Shown here one piece after another: positions 35,036 to 43,193 of a stretch of DNA of 61,894 bases. A program made the translations under genes and the position numbers. The stretch covers positions 1 to 61,894 of the forward strand of contig NZ_QOWC01000020.1 in the NCBI RefSeq assembly GCF_003574465.1. Direction: 5' to 3'. This DNA is from Methylobacterium crusticola (lineage in GTDB: Bacteria; Pseudomonadota; Alphaproteobacteria; Rhizobiales; Beijerinckiaceae). The notes under the pieces were generated by a model that was not told the origin of the DNA, did no database searches, and saw only the letters and a list, made by a program, of their open reading frames with translations. Within the stretch, counting starts at the first letter, position 1, and the number at the start of each line of letters is the position of its first letter.

Positions 35036-36040
35036 TCACCGGGGCGAGACGGCGACGCCCCAGGGCAGGAGGCCGACCGGGATGCTCTTGAGCACCTTCA
35101 GCGCCTCGACGTCGATGACCGAGACGTCGTTCGAGCCGCCGTTGGTGGTGAAGAGCTGCTTCTGGTCCGGCGTGAAGGCGAGCTGCCAGACCCGCTGGCC
35201 GACCGGCAGGTACTTCTCCACCGCGTAGGTCCGGGCATCGACGACGGCGACCCGGTTGGCCGGGCCCAGCGCCACGAAGGCGCGGGCGCCGTCCCGGGTC
35301 AGGCGCACGCCGACCGGCTGGATCTGCTCGTCGGTGACGCCCGGGATCTTGAAGGTGATCTTGCGCACCACCTTGCGGCTGGCGACGTCGATCACCGACA
35401 CGGTGCCGCCCACCTCGGCCGAGACCCAGAGCCACTTGCCGTCCTGGCTGAACTCGGCGAAGCGCGGCCGGGCGTCGACCAGCACGTTGTCGATCACCTG
35501 GAAGGTCTTCGTGTCGATGAAGTGGGCCATGTTGGTGGTCTCGGAGGTGTTGACCAGGACGGTCCCGTCCGGGCTCAGGCCCATGCCCTCCGGCTCGACC
35601 CCGACCGGCACCTCGGCCACCACCTTGTTCTTCTCGATGTCGAGCACGGTGACCTGGCTGTCGTCCTCGTTGGCGATGTAGAGCGGGTTGCCGGACGGGT
35701 GCGCGATGAACTGCTCCGGGTCGGGCCCGGAGCGCAGGGAGCGCACGATCTTGCCGGTGGCCGTGTCGATGACGTCGATGCGGTCGTCGTCGCTCGCGCA
35801 GACGTAGAGCAGCGTGCCGTCCCGCCCGACCGTGATGCCCCGGGGCCGCCGCCCGACCGGCCAGGTGGCCGTCACCTGCATGGTCGCGGCGTCGATGACG
35901 CTGACGGAGTTGCCCTTCTCGTTGCTGACGTAGACCGTGACGGCGCCGGCCGGCCCCGCCGCCAGGAGGCCGAGGGCCAGGCCGGCCAGGGCTCCGCCGC
36001 GCCGCGCCGGGCGCGCGCCTCTCCACCGGTATCGGCTCAT
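35036..36040 (-). CDS. lutB: PQQ-associated YVTN beta-propeller protein (LutB-like)
   Basis: A 334-residue exported protein. A signal sequence (ALAGLALGLLAAGPAGAV) precedes seven YVTN-type repeats, with VYVSNEKGNSVSVIDAATM, LYVCASDDDRIDVIDTATG and LYIANEDDSQVTVLDIEKN among them. It matches the family named PQQ-dependent catabolism-associated beta-propeller protein. It lacks the Trp-docking motifs and Asp/Glu set of a PQQ dehydrogenase, so it is not itself a methanol dehydrogenase. Second gene after the binding protein. Acidic DDD and EDD loops could bind metal; that is inference. Confidence 0.85.
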   Translation of the reverse strand: MSRYRWRGARPARRGGALAGLALGLLAAGPAGAVTVYVSNEKGNSVSVIDAATMQVTATWPVGRRPRGITVGRDGTLLYVCASDDDRIDVIDTATGKIVRSLRSGPDPEQFIAHPSGNPLYIANEDDSQVTVLDIEKNKVVAEVPVGVEPEGMGLSPDGTVLVNTSETTNMAHFIDTKTFQVIDNVLVDARPRFAEFSQDGKWLWVSAEVGGTVSVIDVASRKVVRKITFKIPGVTDEQIQPVGVRLTRDGARAFVALGPANRVAVVDARTYAVEKYLPVGQRVWQLAFTPDQKQLFTTNGGSNDVSVIDVEALKVLKSIPVGLLPWGVAVSPR

Positions 36041-36130
36041 CCGTTCCCCTCCCTGGTCGTCGCTTCGTCCGCGTCTATCTGGCGCCGCCCCCGCCCCGCG
36101 GCGACCTCCGGCCGGGGCGGCCGGCCGCCC

Positions 36131-37447
36131 TCACGGCGGCGGGAGCCGGCACTGCGTCTCCGGGAGGTCGATCCCGAGCGTGTCGAGCGGCGTGCGCTGG
36201 TGCAGGTAGCCCTGCTCGGGCGCCACCGCCACCAGGGCCTGGGGCTGCACCAGCAGCATCGGCTGGCGAAGCTGGCGGTCCCAGGGCCGGAAGCTCAGGG
36301 GCACACCCTTGTAGCCCGGCAGGGTGAAGGCCGGATCGGCCAGGATCGCCCGGATGGCGGCCGGGTCCGTGGTCCTCTTCTGGAACGCCGCCTCGCCCAC
36401 CGCCCGCACGGCGGCCCAGACCTGGTAGTCGAGGGGGCGCATCAGCCGCCCGGCGAGGCGCCGGAACCGGTTCTGGGCCTGCGCGGCGCCCCAGACCTCC
36501 AGGGTCGGGTGCCAGGTGGCCGGGGTGAGTCCCTGCGTGCCGGCGACGGGCCTTGGATCGACGGTGTGGAACGGCACGTAGTCGCCGAAATCGCCCGCCT
36601 CGTCGGCCACCACCGCGACGTCGTAGTCGAGCCCGCGGGTGAAGACGAGCGCCTCGGACCGGGTCGGGGTGTCGCCCCGGGCCTTCGCGAGGGGCCCGAA
36701 GGTCCAGGGCTTCTCCGCGGCGAGCTGGAGCCCGAACTTGCGCGCCGAGCGCCGCAGCGCCTCGGCCCAGAGCTTGTCGGCGTCCTGCGGCCCGACGATC
36801 AGGAACAGCTTGCGCCAGCGCATGAAGGCGAGGAACTGCGCCAGGGCGTCGGTCTGCATCGCCCGGCTCGGGGCGACGTGGAACAGGTTCGCCCGGCAAT
36901 CCGCCCCGCGCAGGCGGTCGTCGGGGGCGGCGGCGTTGAAGAGGACGACGCCCTCGCCCTTCAGGGCGTCGGCGACCGCCAGCACCTCGTCGGCGGGCAG
37001 CGCCAGCACGATGAAGCGCAGGCCCCGCGCCGCCATGGCGCGCGCGGCCGCGACGGGATCCCGCACCTCGCCCTCCGGCGTCTCGCCCGGGCGGGCCGTG
37101 CCGAGCGCCGCCGCGTCGAGGGCGTAGGCCTGGCGCACGAAGCGCCCGGTGGTCGTGTTGTCCTGGATCGCGAGCCGCGCCCCCGCCAGCCCCTCGTCCT
37201 CGGGCACCGCCTGGGCGTCGTAGGAGGACGGCGCCGGGGCCGGGCGGTAGATCAGGCCGACGCGGATCTCGCCCGGTGCGGCCGCGGCGCTAGGCCCGGC
37301 CACGGCGCCCGGTGCGGCCGCCGGCGCCGCCTCGCCCGGGGGCGGCGCGGCGGTCTGCGCCGGGGCCGCCGCTCCCGACGCCGCCCCGAGCAGCGCGGCG
37401 AGCGCCAGGGCGGCGCGGGGGGAGATGACGCGGCGAAGGTCGGGCAT
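36131..37447 (-). CDS. lutA: ABC substrate-binding protein, PQQ-dependent alcohol dehydrogenase-associated (LutA-like)
   Basis: A 438-residue periplasmic binding protein of the branched-chain-like (type I) fold. A signal peptide (ALALAALLGAASGAAA) is followed by an Ala/Pro-rich linker and EIRVGLIYRPAPAPSSYDAQAVPEDEGLAGARLAIQDNTTTGRF. This opening is typical of the binding protein of the PQQ-alcohol-dehydrogenase ABC system. DYQVWAAVRAVGEAA and LPGYKGVPLSFRPWDRQLRQPMLL are further family segments. It is the first gene of the seven-gene cluster. The ATG at 37447 is preferred over a TTG at 37477, although neither has a strong ribosome site. Confidence 0.85.
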   Translation of the reverse strand: MPDLRRVISPRAALALAALLGAASGAAAPAQTAAPPPGEAAPAAAPGAVAGPSAAAAPGEIRVGLIYRPAPAPSSYDAQAVPEDEGLAGARLAIQDNTTTGRFVRQAYALDAAALGTARPGETPEGEVRDPVAAARAMAARGLRFIVLALPADEVLAVADALKGEGVVLFNAAAPDDRLRGADCRANLFHVAPSRAMQTDALAQFLAFMRWRKLFLIVGPQDADKLWAEALRRSARKFGLQLAAEKPWTFGPLAKARGDTPTRSEALVFTRGLDYDVAVVADEAGDFGDYVPFHTVDPRPVAGTQGLTPATWHPTLEVWGAAQAQNRFRRLAGRLMRPLDYQVWAAVRAVGEAAFQKRTTDPAAIRAILADPAFTLPGYKGVPLSFRPWDRQLRQPMLLVQPQALVAVAPEQGYLHQRTPLDTLGIDLPETQCRLPPP

Positions 37448-37587
37448 GCGGCGCCACGCTATCAGGATTTCTCTCAAGCCCTCAACGCCTTATCCATAAG
37501 CGAAGTCTAAGAGGCCGGCCTCCCCGCCTCCCCCGAAAGTCCGAGAGGCCGGGCCGGCACTCCCGCGTTGCGCCGGGGCGCCCCGCC

Positions 37588-38133
37588 ATGCAAGGGTCCC
37601 GGGTGATGCTGGTCGCCCGCGCCCTGTCCGTCCTCGCCCTCCTGCTGTCCGCGGCGGCGGCCCTGGCCGCGCCCGAGGCCGCGCCGTCCCGGAGGGCGGC
37701 CGTGTTCGGCATCGAGCTCGCCGAGCCCGGCGCGGTCGGCCTGCGCCCGCTGCGGCCCGAGGACGCGCGCCGCCTCGCCCTCGCCACCGCGACCCTCGAG
37801 CGGGAGGTGGCGGCCGCCGGGACGCTCGCCCCCGTCGACCTCGGGTCCCAGGCGGCGGCGATCCGCCGGGACGCGCCGCTCTACAAGTGCGAGGGCTGCG
37901 CCGAGCGGATCGCCCTGACGGCGGGCGCGGCCCTGGCGGTCTACGGCTACGTCCAGCGCAACGCCAACCAGCTCCTCAACCTCACCATCACGATCACGGA
38001 GGCCGACAGCGGCAAGGTGCTGCGCGGCGGCCAGGTGGTGATCCGGGGCGACACCGACGACACCTGGCTCCACGGCGTGCGCTGGCTGGTGAAGAACCGC
38101 CTGCTCGCGGAGCCGCTGCCGAGCCGGTCCTGA
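37588..38133 (+). CDS. Exported protein with CxxC, DUF2380/DUF3280-like
   Basis: A 181-residue protein with a signal peptide (MLVARALSVLALLLSAAAALA) and a mature domain containing YKCEGCAERIALTAGA, GYVQRNANQLLNLTITITEADSGKVLRGGQVVIRGDTDDTWLHGVRWLVKN. The fold resembles the DUF2380/DUF3280 exported proteins that occur near PQQ and methylotrophy genes. The CxxC pair could form a disulfide or bind metal. It is divergent from the LutA-like gene with 140 bases between them. The start is ATG 37588 or ATG 37606; the second has the shorter, cleaner signal peptide. Confidence 0.78.
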   Translation: MQGSRVMLVARALSVLALLLSAAAALAAPEAAPSRRAAVFGIELAEPGAVGLRPLRPEDARRLALATATLEREVAAAGTLAPVDLGSQAAAIRRDAPLYKCEGCAERIALTAGAALAVYGYVQRNANQLLNLTITITEADSGKVLRGGQVVIRGDTDDTWLHGVRWLVKNRLLAEPLPSRS

Positions 38134-38135
38134 GC

Positions 38136-38852
38136 GTGCCCGATCCCGTCCCTCCCGGCCCCGCGCGCCCGCCGCGGGTGCGCCTCCTCGTCAGCGTGCG
38201 GGACGCCGGGGAGGCGGCCCGGGCCGCAGCCGCCGGCGCCGACCTCGTCGACGCCAAGGATCCCGGCCGCGGGGCGCTCGGCGCCCTGCCGCCCGCCGCC
38301 GTGCGGGCCATCGTGGCGGCCGCCCGGGGGGCGCAGACCAGCGCGGTCGCGGGCGAGCCGCGGGACGCCGCCGAGGCGGAGGCCCTGCTCGCCGCCCTCG
38401 CGGACAGCGGCGCCGGCTACCTGAAGGTCGCCGTGCCGCCGGACCTCGACCTCGCCGGCCTGCGCCGGCCCGCCGGCCCGCCCGTGATCGCGGTCCTGTT
38501 CGCCGAGGACGCGCCCGGGGCCGCCCGCGTGCCGGCGCTCGCCGCGGCGGGCTTTGCCGGCGCCATGATCGACACCCGCAGCAAGGACGGGCGCCGCCTC
38601 ACCGACCACCTCGGCCCCGCCCACCTCGCCGCCTTCACGGCGGCCTGCCGGGCGGCCGGGCTCCTGTCGGGCCTCGCCGGCTCCCTGGCGCTCGACGACA
38701 TCCCGGTCCTCGCCCCGCTCGCCCCAGGCTATCTCGGGTTCCGGGGCGGGCTCTGCGCGGGCCGCGACCGCCGGGCCGGCCTCGATCCCGACCGGATCGC
38801 CGAGGCCGCGCGACGCCTCGCCGCGGCGGCGCGGCACCCGGCGGCGGCGTAG
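38136..38852 (+). CDS. (5-formylfuran-3-yl)methyl phosphate synthase-like protein (MfnB family)
   Basis: A 238-residue TIM-barrel of the MfnB family, which condenses two glyceraldehyde 3-phosphates into the furan ring of methanofuran. Diagnostic segments are RLLVSVRDAGEAARAAAAGADLVDAKDPGRGALG with the active-site Lys in DAKDP, GAGYLKVAVPP with a second Lys, and FAGAMIDTRSKDGRRLTDHL. In methylotrophic bacteria this gene serves synthesis of the methanofuran analogue used by formyltransferase/hydrolase (Fhc) in formaldehyde oxidation. The start is GTG at 38136, 2 bases after the preceding stop. No ATG occurs near the family N-terminus. Confidence 0.87.
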   Translation: MPDPVPPGPARPPRVRLLVSVRDAGEAARAAAAGADLVDAKDPGRGALGALPPAAVRAIVAAARGAQTSAVAGEPRDAAEAEALLAALADSGAGYLKVAVPPDLDLAGLRRPAGPPVIAVLFAEDAPGAARVPALAAAGFAGAMIDTRSKDGRRLTDHLGPAHLAAFTAACRAAGLLSGLAGSLALDDIPVLAPLAPGYLGFRGGLCAGRDRRAGLDPDRIAEAARRLAAAARHPAAA

Positions 38853-38861
38853 GGAGACGGG

Positions 38862-39551
38862 ATGACGCCCGGATCTCGGCAGGCCCTCGAGACGTGCCCG
38901 GCGGACGTGCGGCGGGAGCCCGCGGCCGGCGCGGGCCCGTGGACGCCGCCCGGCCGCGCCCTCAGCGTGGTGAAGGTCGGCGGCAGCCTGGCCGCGGACG
39001 GCCCGCGGCTGCGGGCGCTCCTGCGGGCCCTCGCCGAGGGCGCCGAGGGCCCGGCCGTGCTGGTTCCGGGCGGCGGCGGGCTCGCCGACGCCGTGCGGGC
39101 CGCCCAGGCGGCCCTCGGCTTCCCCGACGCCCTCGCCCACCGCCTCGCCCTCGACGCCATGGCGGGCATGGCCCGGATCCTGGCGGCCCTCGAGCCGCGG
39201 CTCGTGGTCGCGGCCGACCCCGCGGCGGCGCTCCGGCGCGGCGCGGTGCCGGTCTGGGACCCCGGCGGGCTCAAGGACGGCCGGCCCGGCCTCCCCGAGA
39301 CCTGGGACGTCACCTCGGACAGCCTCGCGCTCTGGCTGGCGGCGGAGCTCGGGGCCGCCCGCTGCCTGATCCTGAAATCCGCCGACGCGCCGGCCGGGGC
39401 GGGGCCGGCGGAGCTCGCGGCCTGCGGGCTGGTCGACGCGGCCTTCCCGGCCCTCGCGGCGCGGTTCGGGGGCACGATCCTGGTCCGGGGCCCCGGCGCC
39501 GAGCGGGTGTGCCGGGGCCCGGCCGCCCCCGGCCGGGGGCGCGCCGCGTGA
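38862..39551 (+). CDS. Amino-acid-kinase-fold protein of the methanofuran/C1 cassette
   Basis: A 229-residue protein of the aspartate/glutamate/uridylate kinase fold: SVVKVGGSLAADG near residue 36, VLVPGGGGLADAVR near 67, and a nucleotide-site WDVTSDSLALWLAAELGAARCLILKSADA. In archaea the analogous kinase MfnE phosphorylates the aminomethylfuran phosphate in methanofuran synthesis. The position directly after an MfnB-family gene makes that role plausible here. The first 30 residues are a non-conserved extension. It overlaps the next gene by 4 bases. Function is inferred, not shown for this protein. Confidence 0.82.
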   Translation: MTPGSRQALETCPADVRREPAAGAGPWTPPGRALSVVKVGGSLAADGPRLRALLRALAEGAEGPAVLVPGGGGLADAVRAAQAALGFPDALAHRLALDAMAGMARILAALEPRLVVAADPAAALRRGAVPVWDPGGLKDGRPGLPETWDVTSDSLALWLAAELGAARCLILKSADAPAGAGPAELAACGLVDAAFPALAARFGGTILVRGPGAERVCRGPAAPGRGRAA

Positions 39552-40960
39552 GCGCCGGCCCGCCCCGCGAGCACCTCGTCTTCGTCACCGGGCGCCTCGC
39601 CAGGGGGCGGCTCGAATCGATCGCCGCGGGCCTGCCGCCCGAGCGCTTCGCCTGGAGCATCGCGGATGCGGGCGTGAAGGTGGCGGCGCTGATGACGGAG
39701 GAGATCATCCGCCGCCGCGTCGCCGTGCCGGCGGGGGCCACCCGGATCATCCTGCCGGGGCGCTGCCGGGCCGACCTTTCGGTCCTCGCGGCGCATTTCG
39801 GGCTCCCGGTCGAGCGCGGGCCGGACGAGATCGTCGACCTGCCGGCCTATCTCGGCCTCGCCGGCCGGCCCGTCGACCTCACGCGGCACGACGTCCGCAT
39901 CTTCGCCGAGATCGTCGATGCGCCGCGCCTCGCGCCGGACGCGATCCTGGCCCGCGCCCGCGACCTCGCCCGGCGCGGCGCCGACGTGATCGACCTCGGC
40001 GGGCTGCCGGACACGCCCTTCCCGCACCTCGCCGACAGCGTGCGGCTCCTGAAGGCCGAGGGGCTCGCCGTGAGCGTCGACTCGTTCTCGGCCGACGAGT
40101 TGCGGGCGGGCGCCGGGGCCGGGGCCGACTTCCTCCTCAGCCTCAACGAGGACACCCTCGACCTCGCCTTCGAGACCGGGGCGGTGCCGGTGCTGGTGCC
40201 GGTGCGGCCCGACGACCTCGCCTCCCTCGACCGGGCGATCGACCGGATGCAGCGGGCGGGCCTGCCCTTCCTGGCCGACCCGATCCTGGAGCCGATCCAT
40301 TTCGGCTTCTCGGCCTCCCTGGTGCGCTACCACGAGACCCGCCGCCGCCACCCCGACATCGCCATGATGATGGGCACCGGCAACCTGACCGAGCTCACCG
40401 AGGCCGACAGCCTCGGCGTCACCGCGATGCTGCTCGGCATCTGCTCGGAGCTCGCCGTCGGCAACGTGCTGATCGTGCAGGTCTCGGCCCACACCCGCCG
40501 CACCGTGGAGGAGCACGACGCGGCGCGCCGGGTGATGTACGCCGCCCGGGCCGACGCGGCGCTGCCCAAGGGCTACGGCCGCGCCCTCCTCGCCCTCCAC
40601 GACAAGCGCCCCTACGTGCAGACGCCCGAGGAGATCGCGGCCCTCGCGGCCGCGGTGCGCGACCCGAACTACCGCGTGGCGGTGGCGCAGGACGGCGTCC
40701 ACGTCTACAACCGCGCCGTCCACGCGGTCGGCACCGACGCGATGGCGTTCTTCGCCGACCTCGACGTCGCCGGGGACGGGGCGCACGCCTTCTACCTCGG
40801 CGGCGAGCTGGCCAAGGCCGAGCTCGCCTGGCGGCTCGGCAAGCGCTACGTGCAGGACGAGCCGCTGCGATGGGGCTGCGCCATGGACGCGGAGGGCGAG
40901 GACACGACCCGGTTCAAGGCGCCCGGCGCCACGCGCCAGCCCGGCGGCGGGAAGTCCTGA
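39548..40960 (+). CDS. Dihydropteroate synthase-related protein (DUF6513-type)
   Basis: A 470-residue protein. The N-terminal domain (VFVTGRLARGRLESIAAGLPP) precedes a TIM-barrel resembling dihydropteroate synthase (ARRGADVIDLGGLPDTPF, GLAVSVDSFSADELRAG, GADFLLSLNEDTLDLA). It carries MMGTGNLTELTEADSLGVTAMLLGICSELA, a signature of the methylotroph/methanogen family. Such proteins occur only with tetrahydromethanopterin genes and are thought to act in pterin cofactor synthesis. Start GTG at 39548 overlaps the kinase stop by 4 bases. It is followed after 1 base by the DUF447 gene. Confidence 0.85.
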   Translation: MSAGPPREHLVFVTGRLARGRLESIAAGLPPERFAWSIADAGVKVAALMTEEIIRRRVAVPAGATRIILPGRCRADLSVLAAHFGLPVERGPDEIVDLPAYLGLAGRPVDLTRHDVRIFAEIVDAPRLAPDAILARARDLARRGADVIDLGGLPDTPFPHLADSVRLLKAEGLAVSVDSFSADELRAGAGAGADFLLSLNEDTLDLAFETGAVPVLVPVRPDDLASLDRAIDRMQRAGLPFLADPILEPIHFGFSASLVRYHETRRRHPDIAMMMGTGNLTELTEADSLGVTAMLLGICSELAVGNVLIVQVSAHTRRTVEEHDAARRVMYAARADAALPKGYGRALLALHDKRPYVQTPEEIAALAAAVRDPNYRVAVAQDGVHVYNRAVHAVGTDAMAFFADLDVAGDGAHAFYLGGELAKAELAWRLGKRYVQDEPLRWGCAMDAEGEDTTRFKAPGATRQPGGGKS

Positions 40961-40961
40961 C

Positions 40962-41546
40962 GTGCCGCTGATCCTCGAGACCATCGTCACCACGCGGGCG
41001 CCCGGCGGGGACCTGCACCTCGTGCCCTTCGGGCTGATCAGGGAGGGCGAGGACTACGTCGTGGCGCCGTTCCGGCCCTCGCCGACGATTCCCAACCTGG
41101 AGCGCGTGCCGTACTTCGCGGCCGCCGCGCCCTCTGACGTCCGGGTGATCGCCGGCTGCGTCACCGGCCGGCGCGACTGGGCGACCGTGCCGTGCCGCGC
41201 GATCCCGGTGCCGCGCCTCGCCGCGGCCTTCGGCCACATGGAGCTCGAGGTGGTGGAGCACTGGGACGATCCCGTGCGGCCGCGCTTCCGCGGCCGGGTG
41301 GTGCACGCGGAGGGCCACAGGCCGTTCCTCGGCTACAACCGGGCGCAGGCGGCGGTGCTCGAGGCCGCGATCCTGTCGACGCGGCTCGAGCGGCTGCCCC
41401 CGGAGGCGGTGCTGGCGGAGCTGCGCCACCACCGCACCGCCATCACGAAGACCGCCGGGCCCGCCGAGCGCGAGGCCTGGAACTGGATCGCCGCGAAGGT
41501 CGAGGCCGCCCTCACGCCGGCGGGACTCGCGGTCGATGATGCCTGA
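40962..41546 (+). CDS. DUF447 family protein (methanopterin-linked C1 cassette)
   Basis: A 194-residue protein of the DUF447 family: ILETIVTTRAPGGDLHLVPFGLI, VAPFRPSPTIPNLE and GYNRAQAAVLEAAILSTRLERLPPEAVLAELRHHRTAITKTAGPAEREAWNWI. Family members are found in methanogens and in bacteria with the H4MPT pathway; a flavin-binding split-barrel fold is suspected. Start GTG at 40962, one base after the previous stop, so it is part of the same operon. Specific reaction unknown. Confidence 0.84.
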   Translation: MPLILETIVTTRAPGGDLHLVPFGLIREGEDYVVAPFRPSPTIPNLERVPYFAAAAPSDVRVIAGCVTGRRDWATVPCRAIPVPRLAAAFGHMELEVVEHWDDPVRPRFRGRVVHAEGHRPFLGYNRAQAAVLEAAILSTRLERLPPEAVLAELRHHRTAITKTAGPAEREAWNWIAAKVEAALTPAGLAVDDA

Positions 41547-41561
41547 GAGGAGACACCCCAT

Positions 41562-42128
41562 ATGAAGCGCATGTCCGCGGGCGCCGTCGCGACGGCGGCC
41601 CTCGTCGCCGCGACGACCCTCGTCGTCGCCCTGGCGCCCCGCGCCGCCGAGGCGCACGGCCCGACCCGCAAGAAGGTCGAGGAGACCGTCTCCATCAACG
41701 CCGCGCCCGACAAGGTCTGGGCCGTCGTCGGCAACTTCCAGGACATGAGCTGGCTGCCGCCGGTGGAGAAGACCGAGGGCCGGGGCGGCAACGAGGTCAA
41801 GGCCACCCGCACCCTGACGCTGAAGGGCGGGGCCACGGTCGAGGAGGAGCTCTACAAGTACTCGGCCGAGCAGCGGAGCCTGTCGTACCGGATCAACAAG
41901 GTCGACGTGAAGGTGCTGCCGGTCAACAACTACTCCTCGACGATCAAGGTCGAGCCGGCCGAGGGCGGCGGGTCGCGGGTGGCGTGGGACGGCGCGTTCT
42001 ACCGCGGCTACATGAACAACGACCCGCCGCCCGAGCTGAACGACGAGGCCGCCGTCAAGGCGGTCTCGGGGCTGTACCGGGCCGGCCTCGACAGCCTGAA
42101 GGCGCGGCTCGAGAAGGGCGGCTCCTGA
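41562..42128 (+). CDS. MxaD homologue (exported SRPBCC-domain protein)
   Basis: A 188-residue periplasmic protein: signal peptide to about residue 32 (VVALAPRAAEA), then an SRPBCC/polyketide-cyclase fold with ETVSINAAPDKVWAVVGNFQDMSWLPPVEKTEG, RTLTLKGGATVEEELYKYSAEQRSLSYRI and GAFYRGYMNNDPPPELNDEAAVKAVSGLYRAGLDSLK. MxaD stimulates electron transfer from methanol dehydrogenase to cytochrome cL; an MxaD homologue was reported to be needed for XoxF1 function in Methylorubrum extorquens. It is 15 bases after the DUF447 stop. No mxaF or xoxF gene is in the window, so this is a stand-alone copy. Confidence 0.87.
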   Translation: MKRMSAGAVATAALVAATTLVVALAPRAAEAHGPTRKKVEETVSINAAPDKVWAVVGNFQDMSWLPPVEKTEGRGGNEVKATRTLTLKGGATVEEELYKYSAEQRSLSYRINKVDVKVLPVNNYSSTIKVEPAEGGGSRVAWDGAFYRGYMNNDPPPELNDEAAVKAVSGLYRAGLDSLKARLEKGGS

Positions 42129-42145
42129 CCGGCCGCGTCCGGCGC

Positions 42146-43156
42146 GTGACCCGCCCGGATCCCGCCCGGCGCCGCGCCGGGCCCCGCCGCCCGGTCCGCG
42201 CCCGGACCCTGCTCCGCCGGGCGCTCCTCCTGGCGCTCCTGGCCGGGGGCGCGCCGGTCCCGGCCGGGCCGGCCCGCGCCGAGGAGGCCTTCGTCACGGC
42301 GCAGAATGCCGACGCGGTCGACGTGATCGACCTCGACGGCCTGCGGGTGGTGGCGACGATCCCGGTGCCGGGCGCCCCGGCCGGCATCGCCCTCTCGCCC
42401 GACCGCAGCCGCGCCTACGTCACGGCGCCGGAGGGCAAGGCGCTGGTGGTGATCGACGCCGCCGCGCGCCGCGTCGAGAGAACGGTGCCGCTCGGCGGCG
42501 GCCCCCTCGGCGTGGGCGTGAACCCGGTGAGCGGCGCGGTCTACGTCGCCGACTGGTACGCCCGGCGCCTGTGGCAGGTGAACCCCGGCACGCTCGCGGT
42601 GGAGGCCGAGATCGCGGTCGGCACCTCGCCCTCGGGCCTCGCGGCGACGCCCGACGGGCGCTGGCTCGTGGCCGCGGACCGCGACGACGACGCCCTCTCG
42701 CTGGTCGACACCGCGACGCGGCAACGGGTCGCGGTGATCCCGGTCGGCACCCGGCCCTTCGGGGTGACCGTCGCGCCGGACGGCGCCCGCGCCTACGCGG
42801 CCAATGTCGGCTCGAACGACGTCTCGGTGGTCGACCTCGCGGCGCGCCGCGAGATCGCCCGGGTTCCGGTGGGCGAGCGCCCCTACGCGGTGGCGCTCGC
42901 GGGCGGCCGGGCCTTCGTCACCGACCAGTACGGCGGCACCGTCAGCACCTTCGACACCGCCACCCTCGCGCCGGGCCCCCGCCTCACGGTCGGCGACTAC
43001 CCGGAGGGCATCCAGGCGAGCCGCGACGGCCGGCGCGTCTACGTCGCCAACTGGGAGTCGAACACCCTGAGCGTGATCGACGTCGCGGGCCTGAGCGTGA
43101 CCGCGACGGTGAGGACCGCGGACGGGCCGCGGGCGTTCGGGCTGTTCGTGCGGTAG
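42146..43156 (+). CDS. Second exported YVTN beta-propeller protein
   Basis: A 336-residue exported protein: signal region LLRRALLLALLAGGAPVPAGPARAE, then about seven propeller repeats (AFVTAQNADAVDVIDLDGLRVVATIPVPGAPAGIALSPD, AYAANVGSNDVSVVDLAARREIARVPVGERPYAVAL, VYVANWESNTLSVIDVAGL). It is related to but distinct from the LutB-like protein at 35036-36040. It starts with GTG at 42146, 17 bases after mxaD-like stop, on the same strand, so it probably acts in the same periplasmic methanol-oxidation context. Exact role unknown. Its stop marks the end of high-GC sequence before the foreign island. Confidence 0.82.
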   Translation: MTRPDPARRRAGPRRPVRARTLLRRALLLALLAGGAPVPAGPARAEEAFVTAQNADAVDVIDLDGLRVVATIPVPGAPAGIALSPDRSRAYVTAPEGKALVVIDAAARRVERTVPLGGGPLGVGVNPVSGAVYVADWYARRLWQVNPGTLAVEAEIAVGTSPSGLAATPDGRWLVAADRDDDALSLVDTATRQRVAVIPVGTRPFGVTVAPDGARAYAANVGSNDVSVVDLAARREIARVPVGERPYAVALAGGRAFVTDQYGGTVSTFDTATLAPGPRLTVGDYPEGIQASRDGRRVYVANWESNTLSVIDVAGLSVTATVRTADGPRAFGLFVR

Positions 43157-43193
43157 CGCCCGGGCGGTGCCGGGCGCCTTCCGGTCGCGCCGG

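Noticed and set aside
33444..36026. An 860-codon open frame on the minus strand running through the ATPase, small exported, cupredoxin-like and part of the propeller genes.
   Set aside because: Only the last 259 codons (ATPase) have family motifs; the remainder is Arg/Pro/Gly-rich shadow coding antisense or out of frame to the well-supported genes, a GC-rich artefact.
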